Part shown: piece by piece, positions 22,559-30,420 of the stretch | Layout of the letters: each line of letters starts with the position of its first letter | Numbering within the stretch: position 1 is the stretch's first letter | Assembly (NCBI GenBank): GCA_944392935.1 | Contig: CALXYI010000037.1 | Location: 1 to 47,003 of the forward strand | Origin: an uncultured Spirochaetaceae bacterium | Lineage (GTDB): Bacteria > Spirochaetota > Spirochaetia > Sphaerochaetales > Sphaerochaetaceae | Direction: 5' to 3' | DNA: 47,003 nucleotides | Notes under the pieces: generated by a model | What the model saw: the letters and a program-made list of their open reading frames with translations, nothing else | Told to the model about the DNA's origin: nothing | Databases searched by the model: none | Position numbers and translations under genes: made by a program

Positions 22559-23734
22559 ATGGAAAGCGACAGGAAAAGCATCAGCGAGATACTTCTTCAC
22601 GAGGGAGAGAGGAACCTTCCGGGGAACGCGGTCTCCCCTCCTATATTCCAGACTTCCATATTCTGCTTCGGCTCATTCGAGGAATTCCAGTCCGCCCTCG
22701 CAGATGAGGCGCACAGCTATCTCTATTCCAGGGGGAACAACCCTACCGTGAATCTCTGCGAGATGAAGCTTGCGGCTCTCGAGCATGCGGAGAAGGCGAA
22801 GCTCGTGGCAAGCGGCGTCGCAGCCATATCATGCGCGATACTCTCGCAGGTCCAGACCGGCGATCACTGCGTCGTGGTCCAGGATTCATATTCCTGGACA
22901 CGGTACATGATGATGACCTATCTCAGGAGATTCGGCATAGACGTGACCTTCGTCGAAGGGACGAGGATCGAGGATTTCGAGGAAGCCATAAGACCGAATA
23001 CGAAGGTGATCTATCTGGAGAGCCCTGCTACATTCACATTCAAGCTCCAGCCGCTGGAGGAGGTAGCGGAGCTTGCCAGGAGCAGGCATATAAAGACGAT
23101 CATCGACAATACATGGTCGACACCGATCTTCCAGAATCCCATCGACTACGGAATCGACATAGTAGTGCACAGCGCCACGAAGTACTTCGGAGGGAACTCC
23201 GACCTGATAGGCGGCGCGATAATGGGAAGCGCAGAGGATATAGACCATATATTCAATACGGAATTCCTCCCCCTTGGCCCTGTGCCAGACCCGATGCAGG
23301 CATGGCTCATAATGAGGAACCTGAGGAACCTCCAGCTGAGGATGCCGGTGCATTACAGGAATGCGATGGGACTTGCCCAGTACCTCGAGTCAAGGGATGA
23401 TGTGGAGACTGTCCTTTATCCCCTTCTGCCATCATTCCCGCAGCATGAGCTGGCGAAGAAGCAGCTCAGGGGCGGAAGCGGCCTCTTCTCGTTCCGTCTG
23501 AAGACAAGGGACATCGAGAAGGTGAAGAAGCTGACAAACAGCGTCAAGTTCTTCAAGAGAGCCGTAAGCTGGGGAGGCTATGAGAGCCTCATCGATCCGA
23601 ATGCGACAGCATTCGCCCCAGGCAAGCCTGTGCCCGATGACCGCATATCACTGATAAGGATACATGCAGGAATCGAGGATCTGGATCTGCTGAAGGATGA
23701 TCTGAAGCAGGCACTCGATTCGATGTATACCTGA
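22559..23734 (+). CDS. Cys/Met-metabolism PLP-dependent enzyme (cystathionine beta-lyase/gamma-synthase family)
   Basis: The 391-residue cytosolic enzyme belongs to the trans-sulphuration fold type I family. Motifs: YSRGNNPTVNLCEMKLAALE near residue 55, the SGVAAISCAIL phosphate-binding region, VIYLESPATFTF, TIIDNTWSTPIFQNP and the PLP lysine in VHSATKYFGGNSDLIGG, followed by SWGGYESL near the end. The sequence cannot separate beta-lyase (MetC), gamma-synthase or sulfhydrylase activity; the Trp in SWGGYESL favours a lyase. Its position between sugar ABC genes and an alpha-galactosidase is unusual; it may simply share their promoter. AAGGAGGG precedes the start. Confidence 0.85.
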   Translation: MESDRKSISEILLHEGERNLPGNAVSPPIFQTSIFCFGSFEEFQSALADEAHSYLYSRGNNPTVNLCEMKLAALEHAEKAKLVASGVAAISCAILSQVQTGDHCVVVQDSYSWTRYMMMTYLRRFGIDVTFVEGTRIEDFEEAIRPNTKVIYLESPATFTFKLQPLEEVAELARSRHIKTIIDNTWSTPIFQNPIDYGIDIVVHSATKYFGGNSDLIGGAIMGSAEDIDHIFNTEFLPLGPVPDPMQAWLIMRNLRNLQLRMPVHYRNAMGLAQYLESRDDVETVLYPLLPSFPQHELAKKQLRGGSGLFSFRLKTRDIEKVKKLTNSVKFFKRAVSWGGYESLIDPNATAFAPGKPVPDDRISLIRIHAGIEDLDLLKDDLKQALDSMYT

Positions 23735-23744
23735 AATACCATAG

Positions 23745-23772
23745 GCAGCCGCATTCAAGGGGATGCGGCTGC
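23745..23772 (+). terminator. Stem-loop after the PLP-enzyme gene
   Basis: GCAGCCGCAT (23745-23754) and ATGCGGCTGC (23763-23772) form a perfect 10-bp stem with an 8-nt loop. A pyrimidine-rich stretch follows but no clean U-run. It could be a weak terminator or processing site that lowers expression of the galactosidase relative to upstream genes. Confidence 0.45.
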
Positions 23773-23852
23773 GCCTTCCCGGCTTCCAGCGATAGCGGTA
23801 TCCGGTGAAGATAATCCTGGATTTATCCATCAACGGACCGGAGGATATCCTC

Positions 23853-26138
23853 ATGATCACTTCAGCAGGCGGATGGTTCTTCATAGAGACAGCGAAGACA
23901 TCATATATACTCAGGATCGATGAGACAGGGCATGCAGAGCATATCTACTATGGCAGCAGGATCGGAAGGGATCCGGAGGAAGCCGAATGCATAAACGGCC
24001 CCAGGGATGTGAAGATCGGAGACGGGACGTATCAGGACGAGGATAACCAGTTCTACTTCCCATCGAATATAATGAGCGAGTACGCTGCCCCGGGGAGAGG
24101 CGATACAAGGGAGGCTGCGATCATAGCCGAATACGGCAATGGGCTCATAACCCTCGATCCCGTATACAGCAGCCACTCCATATACAAAGGTAAGAAATGC
24201 ACGGAAGCCCCCGCAGCGCTGTCCGGAGAGGAGACAGAGACGCTGGAGCTTGTCCTCACCGACACTGCCGAGGATATAGCCATCAGGCTTTTCTATACTG
24301 TCTATCCTGAAGAGGATGTGATACTCCGCTCCGCTTCGATAGAGAACGGCATGGACAGGCCTCTTACCCTCAGGACCGTATCATCGCTGCAGCTTGACCT
24401 CCCGGATGCCGAATGGGATCTCCTGACATTCGACGGTGCATGGGCAAGGGAAAGGAATGAGACGAGGAGAAGGCTGTCTGCAGGAACCGCCTCATTCGGA
24501 AGCACGCTAGGATTCACATCGAGCGAGCACAGCTCCCTCTTCTTCCTGGCGCGCCCGGATGCGGATGACAGGCACGGGACGGCGATAGGATTCGGCCTCA
24601 TATACTCAGGGAACCATCTTGAACGCATCGAGACATCCCCGTTCGGCAAATGCAGGGTGCTCTCATCGATCAATCAATACGGCTTCTCGTGGGAACTCAG
24701 GAAAGGCGAATCATTCAGCACTCCTGAAGCCGTGATGGCATTCTCATCAAGCGGAATCGATGAGGCCTCATGGTCCTTCCACAGGTTCATCAAGCGCTAT
24801 GTATCGCGCGGAAGCTGGTGCGGCAGGGAACGGCCCGTGCTCCTCAACAGCTGGGAGGCCACCTACTTCGATATAACAGAGGAGAAGCTCCTGCGCTTCG
24901 CCAGCAAGGCCGCAGAGGCAGGCATGGAGCTCTTCGTCCTGGATGATGGCTGGTATGGGCGGCGCACAGATGATACAAGAGGCCTCGGTGACTGGAAGGT
25001 GAATACGGAACGCATACCCCATGGGCTGAGATGGCTTTCGGACAGGATCCATGGGATGGGGCTCATGTTCGGCATCTGGGTGGAGCCCGAGATGGTCAGC
25101 ATCGATTCAGAGCTCTATGAAAGGCATCCCGAATGGATCATAGCCATACCGGGCAGGAAGCCGGCTCCCGGACGCCATCAGTACATCCTCGATATGAGCC
25201 GCAGCGATGTGAGGGAATATCTCATGCAGTCGCTCTCTGATGTCTTCTCCAGCGGGATAGACTATGTCAAATGGGACTGCAACAGGAACATGAGCGATTA
25301 CTTCAGCTCCAATCCGGAGCTGCGTTCGTGCGGAGAGCTCATGCACAGGTACATCCTCGGGCTCTATGACCTCATGGCAGGACTCAGGGAGAGGTTTCCA
25401 GGAATACTCTTCGAATTCTGCGCATCCGGAGGCAACCGCTACGACATGGGGATGCTCTCATTCATGGATCAGGGCTGGACGAGCGACAATACAGACCTCC
25501 TGCATCGCATAGCGATACAGCACGGCACGCTCAGAGGCTTCCCTCCATATGCCATGTGCAATCATGTCTCAGCCTCCCCCAACCACCAGTGCCTCAGGAT
25601 AAGCGGGCTCGATGACAGATTCGGCCTGGCAGCCTTCGGCAATCTTGGCTACGAGCTGGATATCCTGGCCCTCGATGAAGATGGTATCGAAACGATAAGG
25701 CAGCAGACGGAATTCTACAAGGCGCACAGGAAGACATTCCAGTATGGCAGGTTCAGGCATCTTCCGCCTGATGGAGGGAATCTCTTCTGGAGCATCGAGG
25801 GCAGTGATGAGATCATAGTGCTTGAGATCCAGAGCCGCTGCGATGTCAATACAGGACGCCATCACCGTCTCGTGGTTCCCTTTGCCGAGAGCGGCAGGGA
25901 ATACAGGATAGAGAGAAGGGAGAAGCATATCTCCCCTGACGCTCTCGGAGACAGCTGCGGGAAATACGAAGCCATGGAGAAGAAGCCCTTCCGCATAACG
26001 GTTTCCGGAGACATCCTCCGCTCTGCAGGCATCGCACTGCCCGTGACGTTCATGGGGCGTGGATTCTACAGCGGAGTCAGGGTTATGTGCGACAACAGCA
26101 CGGATATCTTCGTCATAACGAAGCTGGGTAGGGACTGA
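23853..26138 (+). CDS. Alpha-galactosidase, glycoside hydrolase family 36
   Basis: The enzyme releases terminal alpha-galactose from melibiose/raffinose-type sugars. The N-terminal beta-sandwich (about residues 1-330) is followed by a TIM barrel with FVLDDGWYG, then WVEPEMVS, the nucleophile Asp475 in YVKWDCNRN and the acid/base Asp545 in DQGWTSDNTD. Their 70-residue spacing is that of known GH36 enzymes, and the Cys after the nucleophile places it in the WDCNR group. No signal peptide, so it acts on imported sugar. I chose ATG 23853 (761 residues) because GGAGG lies 8 nt upstream and the start fits the family; GTG 23805 adds 16 residues. The last 26 bp overlap the pyrC end. Confidence 0.92.
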   Translation: MITSAGGWFFIETAKTSYILRIDETGHAEHIYYGSRIGRDPEEAECINGPRDVKIGDGTYQDEDNQFYFPSNIMSEYAAPGRGDTREAAIIAEYGNGLITLDPVYSSHSIYKGKKCTEAPAALSGEETETLELVLTDTAEDIAIRLFYTVYPEEDVILRSASIENGMDRPLTLRTVSSLQLDLPDAEWDLLTFDGAWARERNETRRRLSAGTASFGSTLGFTSSEHSSLFFLARPDADDRHGTAIGFGLIYSGNHLERIETSPFGKCRVLSSINQYGFSWELRKGESFSTPEAVMAFSSSGIDEASWSFHRFIKRYVSRGSWCGRERPVLLNSWEATYFDITEEKLLRFASKAAEAGMELFVLDDGWYGRRTDDTRGLGDWKVNTERIPHGLRWLSDRIHGMGLMFGIWVEPEMVSIDSELYERHPEWIIAIPGRKPAPGRHQYILDMSRSDVREYLMQSLSDVFSSGIDYVKWDCNRNMSDYFSSNPELRSCGELMHRYILGLYDLMAGLRERFPGILFEFCASGGNRYDMGMLSFMDQGWTSDNTDLLHRIAIQHGTLRGFPPYAMCNHVSASPNHQCLRISGLDDRFGLAAFGNLGYELDILALDEDGIETIRQQTEFYKAHRKTFQYGRFRHLPPDGGNLFWSIEGSDEIIVLEIQSRCDVNTGRHHRLVVPFAESGREYRIERREKHISPDALGDSCGKYEAMEKKPFRITVSGDILRSAGIALPVTFMGRGFYSGVRVMCDNSTDIFVITKLGRD

Positions 26139-27150
26139 ACGGATATCCTTCCCGGAGCTTCAGGTAGAGTCCGTGCGGATCGGAAGGAAGCTCCACCGGC
26201 TGCATCCCGATGCCGAATGCCGCAGCGGCATTGCCGCCGAAGACAGCCTTGAGTCGCTCCTCAGATGCGCCCTTCTCCCGCATTGCCGCAAGCAGAAGGA
26301 GCATTCCCGGAAGTCCCGGGATACCTGATGCGCCCTTCTCCTTGTCAGCGAGGGTGTGCGGAGCGTGATCCGATTCCGCCCAGTCTATGGTGCCATCCAT
26401 GAGGGCGCTGAATACGGCATCCCTGTCATGCCCGCTCCTGAGCGGCGGGTTCATCTTAAGATACCTCTCCCGGACTGCGGCATCGCCCTGGCAGAGCAGT
26501 GCGTGATGGGGAGTGGCTCCCATGGTGATCCGGAGGTCCTTCCTGCTTTCCTCCACAAGCTCGATCGTCGCAGCGGATGATACATGGCAGATATGCAGGG
26601 TGCCTTCGAATCCGGTCTCCAGAGCCAGGGAGACCAGGTCACGGACGCTCTCCGTCTCAGCCTCGGCAGGACGGGCAAGGGAATGCGTGCGGAAATCAGA
26701 AGGGTCATAAAGCCCGGGCTTCATCAGCTCCTCCTTCTCCGCATGCACTGCAAGCACCCCTCGGTAATGCTCCTCTGCAAGGATGCGGAAGACCTTCCTC
26801 TGGTTCTCCACTCCGATTATCCCCATGTTTCCGGTGCTGTGGCCTGCGAAGAGCTTGAGGCCGACGAGAAGGGGAAAGAGCTCGGAGTGCAGGGACACGA
26901 TCTCCCTCACCTGCTCAGGATCATTGGTGATACCACCGTAAAGATGGTATGAGACACCGGTCTTCTCCGCAGCATCACCGCCAAGGGCAAGCCGGGATAG
27001 TATGGTATCCCTGTCAGTGCACGCCGGGGATGTGTTCGGCATATCGAAGACATCGGTGAATCCTGCCTCTGCAGCGACAGAGAGACCGTGAATCACGGTC
27101 TCCTTGTCCTTCTGGTTCCAGTCCCTCAGATGAACATGGGGGTCGATCAT
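26113..27150 (-). CDS. pyrC: Dihydroorotase
   Basis: The zinc enzyme cyclises carbamoyl-aspartate to dihydroorotate. The 345-residue protein begins MIDPHVHLRDWNQ, where HVH is the first metal pair. It continues with DVFDMPNTSPACTDRDTI, GLKLFAGHSTGN (the Lys is a carboxylation candidate), AVHAEKEE, ICHVSS and the catalytic Asp in WAESDHAPHT. The PNTSP substrate loop is conserved. Its start overlaps the pyrDK stop as ATGA, fixing ATG 27150; it is the last gene of the pyr operon, though third in pathway order. The end overlaps the alpha-galactosidase by 26 bp on the other strand, leaving no space for a separate terminator. Confidence 0.93.
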   Translation of the reverse strand: MIDPHVHLRDWNQKDKETVIHGLSVAAEAGFTDVFDMPNTSPACTDRDTILSRLALGGDAAEKTGVSYHLYGGITNDPEQVREIVSLHSELFPLLVGLKLFAGHSTGNMGIIGVENQRKVFRILAEEHYRGVLAVHAEKEELMKPGLYDPSDFRTHSLARPAEAETESVRDLVSLALETGFEGTLHICHVSSAATIELVEESRKDLRITMGATPHHALLCQGDAAVRERYLKMNPPLRSGHDRDAVFSALMDGTIDWAESDHAPHTLADKEKGASGIPGLPGMLLLLAAMREKGASEERLKAVFGGNAAAAFGIGMQPVELPSDPHGLYLKLREGYPFSPYPASL

Positions 27151-28814
27151 AGCTCTACGTGGTTCTCCTTCAGAGTCTTCCATGTGAAGAAAGTCCCTTC
27201 CTTGCATGGAAGATGGCCGCCGCATACGCACTCGCCGCACATTCCGATTCCGCACATCGTATTCTTCTCCATCGAGAGGTATATGCGGTCCTCCTGGACG
27301 CCAAGGGAGGAAAGGAGGATGGCTGCCTTCTCCATCATCTTCCCCGGCCCTACGATATAGCAGGAGGTATCGCCTTCGATATCAGCAGCGGTGATCGTAT
27401 CCAGCACGCGCCCTGGCTTCCCATCATCAGCGACAGAGGTGTAGCTGCCATAGGAGGCCAGCACATCCTCAAGAGGATCCTTTCCTTCCCTGGCGGCAAC
27501 GCCTACCCTTATATCCATCACGGTCCCGTCCTTGCTGAGCGCTGAGGCAATGAGCGGAAGCACCGCAGCGCCAGTGCCTCCTCCGATCAGAAGCGCCCTG
27601 GACGACGGTTCATATACCATGGGGCTTCCATAGAGGCCGCGGGTATATACCGTATCCCCTTCCTTAAGGGAGAGGACAGCCTCGGTGAAGGCACCCCGCT
27701 TCTTGACGAGGAATGTGAGCGGATCATTCACGGCAACGGAGAATGGCTTCTCGCCCTTGCCCGGTATCCAGAGGAACACGAACTGGCCAGGCTGGCAGTC
27801 CATGGTGCCTGAGAGAGTAAGCACGACAACGTCAGGACCATGCATCTCACGGCTCAGCACAGTATGCGGGACATACTCAAGCGCATTGCCGGAAGAGAGA
27901 AGCGGAGAGACATCCCCGCCTTCCTTCAGTGTCCTGAAGTACTCCTCCCACCTCGTCGGCATGACGCGTGAGAGCGCGGAGCCTATGCCCACGGAATCCG
28001 CCCCGGCAGCGATCATCGCACGCACATCGGAAGATGTGGAGACACCGCCCATGCCGAGCAGGATCGGCTCAGGACCGATTGCCTTCCTGATGGCCCTGAT
28101 GCAGTCCAGGGCTTCCTGCTTCACCCATTCCCCTGATGCACCGCCCTTGCCCCCGAGCTTATTATTGAGGATAGGAGCTCCCGAATGCGGCTCGATATAG
28201 AGCTTAGGACCGACTGTGTTTATGGCAGCGATCCCGTCTGCACCAGCTTCGATGACGCCTCTTGCTATATCCCCGATATCAGGGACATTGGGAGTGAGCT
28301 TCACGATGAGAAGCGCGCGGCGTCCGGGATATGCCTCGTTTATCGCCCTGACATATCCTGATGCAATGCTCTTATCGCTTCCGATGGAGGCCCCATAGCC
28401 TGCAGCTGCATGCGGACATGAGAAATTGAGCTCAAGCATGTCGGCATAAGGATCGAACGCCTTCACGAGCGCTATGAAATCCTCAGGCGTGGAGGCGGAG
28501 AGCGAGATATTGAGGATTGCCCTCATCCCGTGCTCCCTGATTTCCTTCATCTCCGGCAGGACTGCAGCCATCCCCGGATTCCTCAGCCCTACGGAATTGC
28601 CGAAATCGCCTGGGGACGGGGAGCAGACCACAGGCTCCCTGTTGCCCGGATTGGGAGTCACCTGGAAGCTCTTCGACGTGATTATGTCGACAGAGGGTAT
28701 CTTCCTGTCGAACAGCTCTATCAGCTCCTTCTTCGTGGAGGCGACGCCTGAGACGGTGGAGAGGAGGATCTCCCCGCGCAGGTGGTTTCCCCTGAGACGC
28801 GATGCATCACCCAT
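27147..28814 (-). CDS. pyrD: Dihydroorotate dehydrogenase fused to its electron-transfer subunit (PyrD-PyrK)
   Basis: The 555-residue protein joins two parts normally encoded separately. Residues about 1-300 are a class 1B PyrD: LSTVSGVASTK near the start, NISLSAS, ELNFSCPH (FMN region with catalytic Cys) and LLGMGGVSTSSDVRAMIAAGADSVGIGSAL. Residues about 310-555 are PyrK: a ferredoxin-reductase-like FAD domain (GPDVVVLTLSG, GQFVFLWIPG), the NAD-binding ALLIGGGTGAAVLPL and the C-terminal 2Fe-2S motif CGIGMCGECVCGG with a last Cys in LPCKEG. Electrons would pass from FMN through Fe-S and FAD to NAD+. ATG 28814 overlaps the pyrF stop by 8 nt. The order PyrD then PyrK in one chain is unusual. 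Confidence 0.9.
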   Translation of the reverse strand: MGDASRLRGNHLRGEILLSTVSGVASTKKELIELFDRKIPSVDIITSKSFQVTPNPGNREPVVCSPSPGDFGNSVGLRNPGMAAVLPEMKEIREHGMRAILNISLSASTPEDFIALVKAFDPYADMLELNFSCPHAAAGYGASIGSDKSIASGYVRAINEAYPGRRALLIVKLTPNVPDIGDIARGVIEAGADGIAAINTVGPKLYIEPHSGAPILNNKLGGKGGASGEWVKQEALDCIRAIRKAIGPEPILLGMGGVSTSSDVRAMIAAGADSVGIGSALSRVMPTRWEEYFRTLKEGGDVSPLLSSGNALEYVPHTVLSREMHGPDVVVLTLSGTMDCQPGQFVFLWIPGKGEKPFSVAVNDPLTFLVKKRGAFTEAVLSLKEGDTVYTRGLYGSPMVYEPSSRALLIGGGTGAAVLPLIASALSKDGTVMDIRVGVAAREGKDPLEDVLASYGSYTSVADDGKPGRVLDTITAADIEGDTSCYIVGPGKMMEKAAILLSSLGVQEDRIYLSMEKNTMCGIGMCGECVCGGHLPCKEGTFFTWKTLKENHVEL

Positions 28815-29694
28815 CGATAGAAGCCTCTTCGAAGAGCGCATGGATAGAAGCCATCACCCTTTCAAGCCAGTCGTCAGGAGCAGCTCCCTTCTTCCATGGA
28901 TGGGTAAGGCCCGAGGAGGAATTGATGCGGGCAAGCTCAAGCGGATACCCGTTCTGCTTCAGGGAACCCATCACATCCGTGGCGCTTCCGCCCTGGGATC
29001 CGACTCCCGGTATGAGCATCGGTATCTCCCTGTCGGAGTAGTATGCCGCTATCTCGCCAAGCTCCTTCATGCTTGTCGCACCGACGACGGCGCCGAGTCC
29101 TGGATGCTCGGATGCCCAGTGCGCGATGCGGTGGGCCATGGCGATGTACATCGGATAGAGCTCCTTCTCATCGACAGCATCCATCGTGACCATGTTCTGA
29201 ACCTCCGCAGCACCGGGATTCGAGGTCCTGTTGAGGATATAGACGCCTTTGTCCTCCCTGGCGAACGGAAGCACGGAATCACGGCCCATATATGGGGATA
29301 TCGTCACGGCATCCGTTCTCCAGCAGCTGAAGGCTTCCTCTGCGTAGTTATCGCTCGATTTCGCTATATCGCCGCGCTTGCTGTCGAGTATGACAGGGAT
29401 GCCCGGGAAGAATGTCCCGAGCATGTCGAGGATATCGGCGAGGGCCAGGGATCCGGAGAAATCCTCATCGCGAGGGGAATCAAGGGAGGCATAGTACCCG
29501 ATATTCGGCTTGAACGCCGCCGGCACCATCCCTTCCAGCCGCATGCGGTGGAAGATATCCGAGAAATAGGATGAGATGCGCTCACGCACGCCTTCCGATG
29601 ACTCAGGAAGGACGGAGAGCACGGGATCGAGACCCATGCATACGATATTGCCGCTCTGCGCAGCGCTGCTGCGGAGCATATCCAGATAGCTCAT
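28807..29694 (-). CDS. pyrF: Orotidine-5'-phosphate decarboxylase, type 2
   Basis: The enzyme decarboxylates OMP to UMP. At 295 residues it is the long type 2 form: SGNIVCMGLDPVLSVLP near residue 15, AFKPNIGYYAS, VILDSKRGDIAKSSDNYAEEAF with the catalytic Asp-Lys-Asp tetrad, LNRTSNPGAAEVQ, GAVVGATSMKEL and LIPGVGSQGG near the end. ATG 29694 overlaps the pyrE stop as ATGA and fits the protein N-terminus (MSYLDMLRSSA); an in-frame extension to 29754 reads back into pyrE. It is the third gene of the operon. Confidence 0.92.
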   Translation of the reverse strand: MSYLDMLRSSAAQSGNIVCMGLDPVLSVLPESSEGVRERISSYFSDIFHRMRLEGMVPAAFKPNIGYYASLDSPRDEDFSGSLALADILDMLGTFFPGIPVILDSKRGDIAKSSDNYAEEAFSCWRTDAVTISPYMGRDSVLPFAREDKGVYILNRTSNPGAAEVQNMVTMDAVDEKELYPMYIAMAHRIAHWASEHPGLGAVVGATSMKELGEIAAYYSDREIPMLIPGVGSQGGSATDVMGSLKQNGYPLELARINSSSGLTHPWKKGAAPDDWLERVMASIHALFEEASIDG

Positions 29695-30389
29695 GCCTTG
29701 ACCTCCCTCGGGAATCCCCTCTTCTCTCCCCATCCGAACGGATCCTCCCTCCATTCATGGAGGATATCCGCATCCTCGGATGAGATATAGCCGGTGTCGC
29801 AGGCAGTCTGGATCATCGTCTGGTATGAGAGGATCGTATGGAACCTGCACTCAGGATCGAGGGCTGCGAATGCATCCTCTGCAGCCTTGAGGCCATATGT
29901 GAAGATGGCAAGGCACACCGAGCAGCTGCCGCCAGCGGCCCTTATCGCCTCCACAGCCTTGAGTGATGAGGAGCCGGTTGAGATGAGGTCCTCGATGAGG
30001 AGGACATCCTGTCCGCTGTAGCCATCCTTGCCTATTCCCTCTATCTGATGCCCAAGCCCATGATCCTTCGATGATGAGCGGACATATGAAAGCGGCTTAT
30101 AGAGCATATCCGCAAGGCTTGTCGCATGCGGGATACCGGCAGTCGCGGTACCTGCGATATTGTCGATCCTGCATCCGATTGCGCTGATCATGTCAGCGAA
30201 TGCGTCGCGTATGAGCGCCCTGTACTTCGGCTGGGAGAGGAACATCCTGTTGTCATTGTAGATAGGCATCCTGTATCCCGAAGCCCATGTGAAGGGAGCT
30301 GCAGGGGAAAGCTTTATGGCACCGAGCTCGAAAGCGCCCTTTGCAAGAAGGGGTCCATAGTATTCTGTTATTTCTTCAAGTCTTTTCAT
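29691..30389 (-). CDS. pyrE: Orotate phosphoribosyltransferase
   Basis: The enzyme joins orotate to PRPP giving OMP. The 232-residue protein carries FTWASGYRMPIYNDNR (orotate-binding opening), IAGTATAGIPHATSLADML, YVRSSSKDHGLGHQIEG (flexible catalytic loop with Lys, His) and the PRPP motif DVLLIEDLISTGSSS. The start ATG 30389 has AAGGTGG about 6 nt upstream. It follows pyrBI with a 31-nt gap and overlaps pyrF by 4 nt. Confidence 0.93.
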   Translation of the reverse strand: MKRLEEITEYYGPLLAKGAFELGAIKLSPAAPFTWASGYRMPIYNDNRMFLSQPKYRALIRDAFADMISAIGCRIDNIAGTATAGIPHATSLADMLYKPLSYVRSSSKDHGLGHQIEGIGKDGYSGQDVLLIEDLISTGSSSLKAVEAIRAAGGSCSVCLAIFTYGLKAAEDAFAALDPECRFHTILSYQTMIQTACDTGYISSEDADILHEWREDPFGWGEKRGFPREVKA

Positions 30390-30420
30390 ATAGCCACCTT
30401 ATTACCCGATATTCTACCAG

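Noticed and set aside
28474..29574. 366-codon plus-strand ORF over pyrDK/pyrF
   Set aside because: Antisense shadow in GC-rich coding DNA; no start signal.
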